A program made the translations under genes and the position numbers. The notes beneath the pieces are model-generated. The model was not told where the DNA came from, did no database searches, and was given only the letters and a program-made list of their open reading frames with translations. A stretch of DNA of 37,349 nucleotides from an uncultured Myxococcales bacterium (lineage in GTDB: Bacteria; Myxococcota_A; UBA9042; CAIXZC01). The stretch is taken from assembly GCA_903923815.1 (NCBI GenBank), contig CAIXZC010000084.1, positions 1-37,349 on the forward strand, in the 5' to 3' direction. Every line of letters starts with the position of its first letter. The first letter of the stretch is position 1. Shown here piece by piece: positions 1 through 8,032 of this stretch.

Positions 1-161
1 ACCTGGCGGAGCTGCTGGCCATTCCTTTTGCCAAGACGCCCCTCGGAGCTCCCCTGCGACGCCTCACGGGCAAGCTGGATGGGCGCCTTTTGGGCCGGCC
101 CTCGCTGCAGCCCCTGGCCTGGGTTGTGGTCATGCGATTTACCAAGCCACCCGCCGCCTGA
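1..161 (+). CDS. C-terminal fragment of an unidentified protein (5' truncated by window edge)
   Basis: Frame 3 is open from base 3 to TGA at 159-161: LAELLAIPFAKTPLGAPLRRLTGKLDGRLLGRPSLQPLAWVVVMRFTKPPAA*. Family not recognisable. Confidence 0.5.
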   Translation, partial: LAELLAIPFAKTPLGAPLRRLTGKLDGRLLGRPSLQPLAWVVVMRFTKPPAA

Positions 162-206
162 TCTTTTCTTTGGGCCCCCGCCCCAGTTCGCCAGTGGACA
201 AACGGT

Positions 207-234
207 TTGCAGGTTGCCGAGCCGGGAATATACT
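207..234 (+). promoter_or_regulatory. putative sigma70-type promoter upstream of rel
   Basis: TTGCAG (207-212), 16 nt spacer, TATACT (229-234), about 34 nt upstream of ATG 268. Confidence 0.35.
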
Positions 235-267
235 TCCGCTTTGCGCCTCTTCGGTGCAGGTGGAACC

Positions 268-2436
268 ATGGCAACCATTGAAGAAGTCCTTGCGGGACTC
301 ACAAAATATCATCCCTCGGCGGACACCGGTCTGGTAATGCGGGCCTATGAGCTGGCGGCGGCCAAGCATGAGGGGCAGGCCCGGGCCTCCGGGGAACCCT
401 ACATCTCCCACCCCTTGAGCGTCGCCATGAATGTGGTGGAGCTGCGCCTGGACGATGTGTCCGTGGCGGCGGCCCTGCTGCACGATGTGGTGGAGGACAC
501 GGACATCCGCCTGGAGGAGCTCGAGGCGATGTTTGGCAAGGAGGTGGCCAACCTCGTGGATGGGGTCACCAAGCTGTCCCACCTCCAGTTCTCCTCGAAG
601 GAGGAGATGCAGGCGGAGAACTTCCGCAAGATGATGCTGGCCATGAGCAAGGACATCCGGGTGGTCCTGGTGAAGCTGGCGGACCGGCTGCACAACATGC
701 GAACCCTGGGCTTCAAGACGGGCCCCTCAGTGGAGCGCATCGCCCGGGAGACCATGGAGATCTACGCCCCCCTGGCCAACCGGTTGGGCATCTACTCGGT
801 GAAGTCCGACCTGGAGGACCTGGCCTTCCGCTACCTGGAGCCCGTGGCCTGGGCGGACCTGACCCAGAAGGTCGAACGGGTCCGGCGGGAGCACGAGCGC
901 TTCATTGAGCTGGTGAAGAACATGCTGGGGGAGGAGCTGCGGGCGGCCAACATCCAGGGCGAAATTGACGGGCGCATGAAGCACCTGGTCAGCATCCATC
1001 GCAAGATGAAGGCCCAGAACATCCCCTTCGAGGAGGTCTACGATCTGGTGGCCTTCCGGGCCCTGGTGGACACGGTGAACGAGTGCTGGCACGTGCTGGG
1101 GGTGGTGCACCAGCTTTGGAAGCCCATCCCGGGGCGCTTCCGCGACTACATAGACCTGCCCAAGCCCAACGGCTACAAGTCCCTGCACACGGCGGTCATG
1201 GGCCCCAACGGCGAGCCCATGGAGATCCAGGTGCGCACCTGGAAGATGCACGAGGTGGCGGAGCGCGGCATCGCGGCCCACTGGAGCTACAAGGAAGGCA
1301 CCAAGGCCTCCGCCCCGGAGCAGGAGCGCGTCCGCATGCTCAAGGAGCTGCTGGACGGCATCCGGGAGCTGCACAAGGACTCGGGGGACTCCAAGGAGTT
1401 CCTGGCCTCCATGAAGGAGGACCTGTTCGGCGATGAGGTCTTCGTGTTCACCCCCAAGGGCGACGTGAAGGTCTTCCCCCGGGGCGCCACGCCCCTGGAC
1501 TTCGCGTATCAGATCCACTCCGAGGTGGGCAACCACTGCAGCGGCGCCAAGATCAACGGCACCATGGTGCCCCTGTCCTTCCCCATGCACAACGGCGACA
1601 TCGTGCAGATCCTCACCTCTGCCAACCAGAAGCCCAGCGAGGACTGGCTGTCCCTGGTCCACACCGGGGGGGCCAAGGCCAAGATCCGCTCCTACCTGCG
1701 CCACGAGCGCCGGGAGATGTCCCAGGAGGTGGGGCGGGCGGTGCTGGAGAAGCAGCTTCGCCGCAAGGGCCTGTCCCTCAAGAGCCTCACCAAGCGGGGG
1801 GACCTGGAGCGGGTCCTGACGACCCTGGGCATCCCCAATGAAGAAGAGCTGCTGGTGCGCCTGGGTGGTGGCCGGCTGCAGCCCCGGGACGTACTGCGGG
1901 CGTTCATGCCCGAGCTGGACGAGCAGACCCAGCCCGGCGAGGAGCCCAAGGACGAGGGCATCTTCTCCGAGCTCATCCGCAAGATCACCCCGGGCACCAG
2001 TCCGGGGACGGTGCTGGTGGGGGGCGAGGGGGACATCGTGACCCACTTCGCGCACTGCTGCTCGCCCCTGCCGGGGGACCGCATCGTGGGCTTCGTGAAC
2101 CGCTCCCGGGGGATCAGCGTCCACCGGGCCACCTGCCCCTCCGTGGCGGATGTGTCCCGGGACCGGCTGGTGGATGTCCAGTGGGACAAGGGCACCAAGG
2201 GCCACAGGCTGGTGAAGATCAAGGTTCTGTGCCTGGATCAGGCGGGCATGCTGGCAGCCATGTCGAACGTCTTCCTGCGCCTGGGGGTGAACATCGTGTC
2301 CGCCAACTGCCAGGGCAACCGGGACAAGGGCGCCACCAACTTCTTCGAGGTGCTGGTGGAGGACGCCGAACACTTGAAGCGCCTGCAGAAGGCCCTGGAG
2401 TCCACCTCCGGGATTCTGTCCGTGGAGCGGGTGTGA
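268..2436 (+). CDS. rel: bifunctional (p)ppGpp synthetase/hydrolase, RelA/SpoT family
   Basis: HD domain (AALLHDVVEDT), synthetase motif (RFRDYIDLPKPNGYKSLHTAV), TGS domain (VFVFTPKGDVKVFPRGATPLDFAYQIHSEVGNHCSGAKING) and C-terminal ACT-like region. ATG 268 preferred over the ORF start at 28 because the upstream residues do not look like Rel. Confidence 0.95.
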   Translation: MATIEEVLAGLTKYHPSADTGLVMRAYELAAAKHEGQARASGEPYISHPLSVAMNVVELRLDDVSVAAALLHDVVEDTDIRLEELEAMFGKEVANLVDGVTKLSHLQFSSKEEMQAENFRKMMLAMSKDIRVVLVKLADRLHNMRTLGFKTGPSVERIARETMEIYAPLANRLGIYSVKSDLEDLAFRYLEPVAWADLTQKVERVRREHERFIELVKNMLGEELRAANIQGEIDGRMKHLVSIHRKMKAQNIPFEEVYDLVAFRALVDTVNECWHVLGVVHQLWKPIPGRFRDYIDLPKPNGYKSLHTAVMGPNGEPMEIQVRTWKMHEVAERGIAAHWSYKEGTKASAPEQERVRMLKELLDGIRELHKDSGDSKEFLASMKEDLFGDEVFVFTPKGDVKVFPRGATPLDFAYQIHSEVGNHCSGAKINGTMVPLSFPMHNGDIVQILTSANQKPSEDWLSLVHTGGAKAKIRSYLRHERREMSQEVGRAVLEKQLRRKGLSLKSLTKRGDLERVLTTLGIPNEEELLVRLGGGRLQPRDVLRAFMPELDEQTQPGEEPKDEGIFSELIRKITPGTSPGTVLVGGEGDIVTHFAHCCSPLPGDRIVGFVNRSRGISVHRATCPSVADVSRDRLVDVQWDKGTKGHRLVKIKVLCLDQAGMLAAMSNVFLRLGVNIVSANCQGNRDKGATNFFEVLVEDAEHLKRLQKALESTSGILSVERV

Positions 2437-2443
2437 GCCGGGC

Positions 2444-3397
2444 ATGAACCAAGACCCCTCTTCCCAGCGCCGGGTGGACCTGAAGGTCGGGTTCTCCTGC
2501 AACAACTCCTGTCGCTTCTGCGTCCAGGGGCACAAGCGGGGGCGCTTCCCGGACAAGAGCACGGCGGAGCTGAAGGCCGCGCTGGAGGAGGCCCGAGGGG
2601 GCGCCGATGGGGTGGTCTTCACGGGGGGCGAGGTGACCCTGCGGCGGGACCTGTTCGAGCTGCTGGCCCACGCCCGGGCCCTGGGCTTTTCGCGAATCCA
2701 ACTGCAAAGCAACTGCCGGGTGCTGGCCTACCCCGAGTTCTGCCGGCGGGCGGTGGAGGCCGGCGCCAACGAGTTCTCCCCCGCGCTGCACGGGCACGTA
2801 CCGGCGCTGCACGACTACCTGACGAGGGCCCCGGGCAGCTTCGTCCAGACCGTCCAGGCCATCCGCAACCTGCGGGCCCTGGGACAGCGGGTCATCAGCA
2901 ACTCGGTCATCTGTCGCCCCAACTACCGGCACCTGGAGCAGCTGGCCGCCCTGCTGCTGAGCCTGGGGGTGCAGCAGTATCAGTTCGCCTTCATCCATGC
3001 CATCGGCACCGCCGCCGAGAACCTGGAGGCCATGATGCCCCGGGTCAGCCTGGTGGCGCCCCACCTGCGGCGCGCGCTGACGCTGGGTGGGGCCTCGGGG
3101 GTGCGGGCCTACTGCGAGGCGGTGCCCTACTGCCACCTGCAGGGCGTGGAGTGGGCGGCCTCCGAGCGCATCATCCCCCAGACCCGCATCGTGGACGCCG
3201 ACTTCGTGCTGGAGGACTACACGCGGTTTCGGCTGGAGGAGGGCAAGGCCAAGGGGCCCGACTGCGCCCGCTGCACCTGGACGGGGGTCTGTGAGGGGCC
3301 CTGGCGGGAGTACCCCCAGCGCTACGGCTGGCAGGAGTTCGAGCCCCGGACCGACGCCATCAGCGCCGAGCTGTTCCCCGGTGGGGGTGACCCATGA
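2444..3397 (+). CDS. radical SAM protein (rSAM-1)
   Basis: N-terminal CxxxCxxC (SCNNSCRFCVQG), GGE motif (VVFTGGEVTL), C-terminal Cys cluster (CARCTWTGVCEG). Confidence 0.9.
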   Translation: MNQDPSSQRRVDLKVGFSCNNSCRFCVQGHKRGRFPDKSTAELKAALEEARGGADGVVFTGGEVTLRRDLFELLAHARALGFSRIQLQSNCRVLAYPEFCRRAVEAGANEFSPALHGHVPALHDYLTRAPGSFVQTVQAIRNLRALGQRVISNSVICRPNYRHLEQLAALLLSLGVQQYQFAFIHAIGTAAENLEAMMPRVSLVAPHLRRALTLGGASGVRAYCEAVPYCHLQGVEWAASERIIPQTRIVDADFVLEDYTRFRLEEGKAKGPDCARCTWTGVCEGPWREYPQRYGWQEFEPRTDAISAELFPGGGDP

Positions 3398-4485
3398 GCG
3401 AGGCGCCCCAGCCCGGCAGCGTCAGCGAGCAGCGCCACTGGCTGCGCATCACCGGGGCCTGCAACAACGGCTGCCTCTTCTGCCTGGACTCGGACTTTCA
3501 GCCCCGGCGGCCCCTGGAGCTGGCTGAGCTGCTGGCCCAGATGGACCAGGCCCGGGCGGCGGGGGCGGCGCGCTTGATCCTGAGCGGCGGGGAACCCACC
3601 ACCCACCCGAAGTATCTGGAGCTGGTGGCGGCAGCCAGGGCCAAGGGCTTCCCCTGGATCCAGACCATCAGCAACGGCCGCATGTTCTCCTACCGGCCCT
3701 TCGCCGCCCAGGCGCTGGCTGCGGGCCTCTCCGAGGTGACCATCTCCATGCATGGGGACGGCGCCGCCCTGCACGACCACCTGACCGCCGTCCCGGGGGC
3801 CTTTGAACAGGCCCTGGCGGGGCTTAGAAACCTGCTGGGGCGCTGCGTGGTCAGCGTGGATGTGGTGCTGGCCCGGCCCGTGGCCCAGCGGCTGCCCCAG
3901 GTGCTGCGCTTCTTCCACGGCCTGGGGGTGCGGGAGTTCGACCTGCTGTTCCCCGTGCCCTTCGGGCGCGCCTGGGAGCACCGGGACCTGTTGTTCTGGC
4001 GGCCAGAGGAGCTGTTTCCCACCCTGCACGAGGCCTTCGACCTGGCCGCCCAGTTGGGCCTGACCATCTGGACCAACCGCTTCCCGGCCAGCGCCCTGGA
4101 GGGCTACGAGCACCTGATCCAGGACCCCCACAAGCTGTTGGATGAGGTCCGGGGACGCCACGAAGAGCTGCAGGCCCTGCTGGACCACGGCCGCCCCCTG
4201 CGCTGCCACGGCCCCCGCTGCGACTGGTGCCACCTGAAGAGCTTCTGCGCCTTCCTGGAAACTCTGCCTTCCGAACCCCGACCGCAAGGGAGGGGGTTGC
4301 CGGATGCCCCCCCCGCCCCCACCCGTACCTGGCCCTTGCCCCAGCTTGCGCAGTACTACATTGATCACCGCTGGCACGAACGGGGCCGCTGCTGCGCCGG
4401 CTGTGGGCTGGCTGGCACCTGCCCGGGCCTGCCCATCCAAGAGGTGCGGCGCGGGGGCTTCAACTGCAGCCGCAGGGAGCTCTGA
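3394..4485 (+). CDS. radical SAM protein (rSAM-2)
   Basis: ACNNGCLFCLDS CxxxCxxC, GGEPT motif, additional C-terminal Cys clusters (CDWCHLKSFC; CCAGCGLAGTC). Overlaps the stop of rSAM-1 by 4 nt. Confidence 0.9.
   Translation: MSEAPQPGSVSEQRHWLRITGACNNGCLFCLDSDFQPRRPLELAELLAQMDQARAAGAARLILSGGEPTTHPKYLELVAAARAKGFPWIQTISNGRMFSYRPFAAQALAAGLSEVTISMHGDGAALHDHLTAVPGAFEQALAGLRNLLGRCVVSVDVVLARPVAQRLPQVLRFFHGLGVREFDLLFPVPFGRAWEHRDLLFWRPEELFPTLHEAFDLAAQLGLTIWTNRFPASALEGYEHLIQDPHKLLDEVRGRHEELQALLDHGRPLRCHGPRCDWCHLKSFCAFLETLPSEPRPQGRGLPDAPPAPTRTWPLPQLAQYYIDHRWHERGRCCAGCGLAGTCPGLPIQEVRRGGFNCSRREL
4270..4301 (+). repeat. interspersed repeat copy A, inside the rSAM-2 coding sequence
   Basis: TCCGAACCCCGACCGCAAGGGAGGGGGTTGCC; identical in reverse complement at 6614-6645; similar at 13139-13168. 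Confidence 0.85.
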
Positions 4486-4486
4486 C

Positions 4487-5425
4487 ATGGCCAACCTCGC
4501 CTACCTTCAGCTCACGAGGGAGTGCAACCAGGACTGCCTGTTCTGCTCCAACCCCAAGAGCGGCCAGGCCACCACATTGGAGGAGTGCCTCTCCCAGGCC
4601 CGCCTGTTCCAGGCCCAGGGCTACGACGGGGTCATCCTCACGGGGGGCGAGCCCACCCTGGTGGAGTGGCTGCCCCAGTTGATGCAGGCCCTGGGTGCCC
4701 TGGAGCTGGCCTTTCGCCTGATCACCAACGGCCAGCGCTGCGCGGACCGCGCCTTCCTGGAGGGGCTGAAGGCCGCGGGGCTGGGGCACCTGCATGTGTC
4801 GCTGTACTCGGCCCGCCCGGAGGTCCAGGGCCGCCTGACGGGGAATCCCGACTCCCTGGCGGCGGTGGATGCCTGCCTTGGCAACTGTGCGGACCTGCAC
4901 CTGCACGCCGACGTGAACATCACCATTCAGGCCTGGAACCAGGATCACCTGGACGAGGTGGCGGCCTTCGTGGTGCAGCGCCACCCCGCCGTGCGCCACG
5001 TGGTGTTCAACTTCCTGGACCCCTCGGGCCCCAAGGCCGCCGCCCGCCCGGATTGCCTGCCCACCCTGCCGGACACCGAGCTGTCCTTGCACCGAGCCCT
5101 CACCCTGCTGGCCTCCCGGGGCCTGAGCTTTCGGGTGGAGCGGGTGCCCCTTTGCTACCTGGGGGAGTTCGCCTACGCCTCCACCGAGACCCGCAAGATC
5201 GTCAAGGGCGAGGAGCGCAGCATCGCCTTCCTGGACCAGAAGGGGCTGGTGCGCCAGCGCAACTTCTTCCACGGCAAGGCCCAGGCCTGTGAGGTCTGCA
5301 CCCTGTCCCCCATCTGCGCGGGCCTCTTTGAGTTGGACAAGGCCTACTCGTCCCGCTGGCTCTACCCCATGTTCCTGCCCCTCGAGCCCATCGTCCGGGC
5401 CATTCGGGACGGAGAGCGCTCATGA
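4487..5425 (+). CDS. radical SAM protein (rSAM-3)
   Basis: MANLAYLQLTRECNQDCLFCSNP (CxxxCxxC), TGGEPT, C-terminal CEVCTLSPICAG. The ORF-track start at 4304 is too early; ATG 4487 directly follows the rSAM-2 stop. Confidence 0.9.
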   Translation: MANLAYLQLTRECNQDCLFCSNPKSGQATTLEECLSQARLFQAQGYDGVILTGGEPTLVEWLPQLMQALGALELAFRLITNGQRCADRAFLEGLKAAGLGHLHVSLYSARPEVQGRLTGNPDSLAAVDACLGNCADLHLHADVNITIQAWNQDHLDEVAAFVVQRHPAVRHVVFNFLDPSGPKAAARPDCLPTLPDTELSLHRALTLLASRGLSFRVERVPLCYLGEFAYASTETRKIVKGEERSIAFLDQKGLVRQRNFFHGKAQACEVCTLSPICAGLFELDKAYSSRWLYPMFLPLEPIVRAIRDGERS

Positions 5426-6594
5426 GCCTGGCCCCCCTGGAGTGGGCCCGGCTTGGCCTCTGCGGGGTGGCCGCCCTGGGCTTTTGTGCCACGGACTTGA
5501 TGCACTTCGCGGGCCGGGGCCGGCTGTTGGCTGGGCTGGGGCCCATCTCCAACCGCCTGCTGCTGCCCCTCCTGGTGGTGGTCTTGGGGTTGCTGCTGCT
5601 GTCTGGTGTCCTGGCCCCAGAGGTTGGGGGGCAGGCGTTGGCGGGACCGTCGGACTGGCCCTGGTACCTGCTGCTGCCCCTGCACCTGGCTCTGGCGGCT
5701 GCCGTGGGCTTTGGCCTTTGGGCCGCGGGCTTCTGGGCGGGAGGGGACGGCAAGCTCTTCGCCATCCTGGCCCTGGCCTTCCCTCCGGGGCTGCTGCATC
5801 AGGCCCCGCCCCTGTACTTCACGGGCTGGGTCCTGCTGGTGAACGCCTTCCTGGTCTTTGCGGTCCTGCTGCCCCTGGAACTCCTGTGGGGGCTGGCCCG
5901 CCGACTGCCCGCTGGTTCAACAAGGAAGCCAAAACCCTCCTGGCCCGGCGCCAGGGCCGCCCTCAGTTGGCTTTCGACCACGCTTCAGCCCCTGCTGCTG
6001 CCCTTTCTCACCTTCCTGCTGGCCTTCCTGGCCCTGCGTCTGGCTCGCAGCCTGGCCCGCCAGGAATTACAGGGGCACTTCCAGCTTGGGGGCGAGGCTC
6101 TCTTCCTGGTCCTCTTCTTCGGCTTCTCCCTGGTCAAGGCCCTGCTGAACCGCCCCCTGGCCCGGCCCCTGCTGCCCCTGCTGCTGGGCCTGGCCGCCCT
6201 GGCCCTGTGGTACCTGGGGCAGCTACGCCCCCTGGACCTGCTGTGGTCCGCGGCCTTCTCCCTGGCCCTGGTCCTGCTGCGCCTGGCCTACGATGCCTGG
6301 CTGGACCGGGCGGACGTGGTGGACCTGCCCTGGGCCGAGCTTCGCCCGGGCCTCATCCCCTCCCCGGCCTGCCTGGTTCAGTTTCGCCTCCGGGAGCGCT
6401 TCTTCCAGGCCTTCCTCACGGACCTGGCCCCGGACGGCCTGAACCAGACGCAGGTCAAGGCCCTGCAGGACTGGTACGCCCGCAACGAGCCCCAGGGGAC
6501 CTTCCAGATCTCCCGGACCCTCCCCTTCGCCCCCGCCCTGCTGGCGGCCATTGTGCTGACGGCCCTCTTCGGCGCACCCCTGCTGCGGTTCTGA
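5422..6594 (+). CDS. polytopic membrane protein with A24 prepilin-peptidase-like N-terminal region
   Basis: Multiple hydrophobic segments. FCATDLMHF...GPISNRLLLPLLVVVLG and FWAGGDGKLFAILALAF resemble the two Asp-containing motifs of the A24/CpaA family (D...PN and GxGDxK). ATGA overlap with rSAM-3. Confidence 0.55.
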   Translation: MSLAPLEWARLGLCGVAALGFCATDLMHFAGRGRLLAGLGPISNRLLLPLLVVVLGLLLLSGVLAPEVGGQALAGPSDWPWYLLLPLHLALAAAVGFGLWAAGFWAGGDGKLFAILALAFPPGLLHQAPPLYFTGWVLLVNAFLVFAVLLPLELLWGLARRLPAGSTRKPKPSWPGARAALSWLSTTLQPLLLPFLTFLLAFLALRLARSLARQELQGHFQLGGEALFLVLFFGFSLVKALLNRPLARPLLPLLLGLAALALWYLGQLRPLDLLWSAAFSLALVLLRLAYDAWLDRADVVDLPWAELRPGLIPSPACLVQFRLRERFFQAFLTDLAPDGLNQTQVKALQDWYARNEPQGTFQISRTLPFAPALLAAIVLTALFGAPLLRF

Positions 6595-6596
6595 GC

Positions 6597-6672
6597 CGCG
6601 GTTCGGACGGGCAGGCAACCCCCTCCCTTGCGGTCGGGGTTCGGATAGGCTTAGCGGCCTTTCCGAACCGCG
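6597..6672. repeat. 11-bp inverted repeat enclosing repeat copy B
   Basis: CGCGGTTCGGA (6597-6607) pairs with TCCGAACCGCG (6662-6672); the 54-nt loop contains the 32-bp repeat. Confidence 0.6.
6614..6645 (-). repeat. interspersed repeat copy B
   Basis: Exact reverse complement of 4270-4301 (32/32). Confidence 0.9.
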
Positions 6673-6699
6673 CGCGCCAGCAGGCGGGTGGCCCTTTGG

Positions 6700-6727
6700 T
6701 TGACAGTTCCCGCACCTTGACTAGAAT
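6700..6727 (+). promoter_or_regulatory. putative sigma70-type promoter
   Basis: TTGACA (6700-6705), 16 nt, TAGAAT (6722-6727), upstream of the lipoprotein at 6772; AGGAGA ribosome-binding-like site before the ATG. Confidence 0.6.
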
Positions 6728-6771
6728 CCACCGCCGTAAACTTTTGTTTTGAAAACAACAGGAGATGGAAA

Positions 6772-7974
6772 ATGAAGAAGCTGTCCCTCATCGCGGCCCT
6801 CTGTCTGGGCCTGTTCAGCGGCTGCGCTGCCACCGACGACGCCGGCGACACCGTGGGCGGTGTTGACACCCAGGTTGGCGTGGACGTCCCCCTGGATGTG
6901 CCCGAGGCCGAAGACACCACCGATGTCAAGGTGCCCGCCGATACCGAGTGTGTCCCCGTCTGCGGCGAGAAGGTCTGCGGCGACGACGGCTGCGGCGGCT
7001 CCTGCGGCGAGTGCGAAGAGGGCCAGACCTGCGGTCCCGACGGCACCTGCTACGCCGAGTGCGTCGAGCCCGAGTGGTCCGACATGGTCCTGCGCATCAA
7101 CACCATGGCCGTGAATCTGGACAACGCCGAGGGTAACGCTCTGGATATCGATGACGATCCCCTCACCTGCGCCCCCGCCCCCTGCGACAACGGCCTGAAC
7201 AACAGCCTCGGTGGCCTCGTGGCCGAGTTGGACCCCATGGTCGCCCAGATGAGCGACTTCGAGTCCGCCAACGCCGCCATCGCCTCCATGATGGCCGATG
7301 GCACCATCACCCTGCTCTCCGAGGTGGTGGGCTTCGATGGCACCACGCTGCCCTTCACCATGAACATGTACATCGGTGACCCCGTCGCCGACGCCGCCAC
7401 CTGCGACTTCAACGCCGCCAAGTGCGACTACACCGTCAAGGCCATGAGCTTGGACGTCGCCACCTGCGAGCCCGTCATCGCCTTTGACAACTGCGTCGTG
7501 GACGCTGGCAAGCTCTCCGCCGGCGGCGCCGACTACCAGTTCGCCATCACCCTGCCCATCCCCGGCGTGGCCCTGCCCATCACCGCCGTGGCCGAGATGG
7601 CCCAGATCTACGCCGACGCCACCGTGGAAGAGGGCGTCATCACCGCCCTGACCAACGGCATCGTGGGTGGCGCGGTCTCCAAGCAGGCCCTGCTGGACAC
7701 CGTCACCGACCTGCCCATCGACGACCTCCTGGCCGGCCTGGACCCCGAGATCGCCGCCCTCATCACCAAGGACACCATCCTCATGATCGTGGACGGCTCC
7801 GTGGTGCCCGACGTTGACCTCGACGGTGACACCGAGCCCGACGCCGCCTCCGTGGCCGTGTCCTTCGGCGCCATCCCCGGTGCCATCGTGGGCTTCTCCC
7901 CCGAGGAAGTGCCCGTGGAGGACACCGACGTGGTCGAGCAGGGCGACATCGTGGACGGCGACGCCATCCTCTGA
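6772..7974 (+). CDS. secreted lipoprotein with Cys-rich CGDDGCGGSCG module
   Basis: Signal peptide and lipobox (LCLGLFSGC), acidic linker, ECVPVCGEKVCGDDGCGGSCGECEEGQTCGPDGTC module. No known enzymatic domain recognised. Confidence 0.85.
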   Translation: MKKLSLIAALCLGLFSGCAATDDAGDTVGGVDTQVGVDVPLDVPEAEDTTDVKVPADTECVPVCGEKVCGDDGCGGSCGECEEGQTCGPDGTCYAECVEPEWSDMVLRINTMAVNLDNAEGNALDIDDDPLTCAPAPCDNGLNNSLGGLVAELDPMVAQMSDFESANAAIASMMADGTITLLSEVVGFDGTTLPFTMNMYIGDPVADAATCDFNAAKCDYTVKAMSLDVATCEPVIAFDNCVVDAGKLSAGGADYQFAITLPIPGVALPITAVAEMAQIYADATVEEGVITALTNGIVGGAVSKQALLDTVTDLPIDDLLAGLDPEIAALITKDTILMIVDGSVVPDVDLDGDTEPDAASVAVSFGAIPGAIVGFSPEEVPVEDTDVVEQGDIVDGDAIL

Positions 7975-7996
7975 GTTCCCCCGTTTTCGTACCTTG

Positions 7997-8023
7997 AGGG
8001 GCCCTTCGGGGCCCCTTTTTTTT
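7997..8023 (+). terminator. intrinsic terminator
   Basis: AGGGGCCC-TTCG-GGGCCCCT: 8-bp perfect stem with TTCG tetraloop, followed by a T8 run. Confidence 0.85.
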
Positions 8024-8032
8024 GGTGGTGAC

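Noticed and set aside
727-2712. 661-aa minus-strand ORF antisense to rel
   Set aside because: Gly/Leu/His/Gln-rich low-complexity translation lying opposite a clearly coding frame; typical high-GC shadow ORF.
3202-3527. Possible extra small gene at the rSAM-1/rSAM-2 junction (ORF 3087-3527)
   Set aside because: Out-of-frame overlap of two strongly supported radical-SAM genes; not a plausible precursor peptide.
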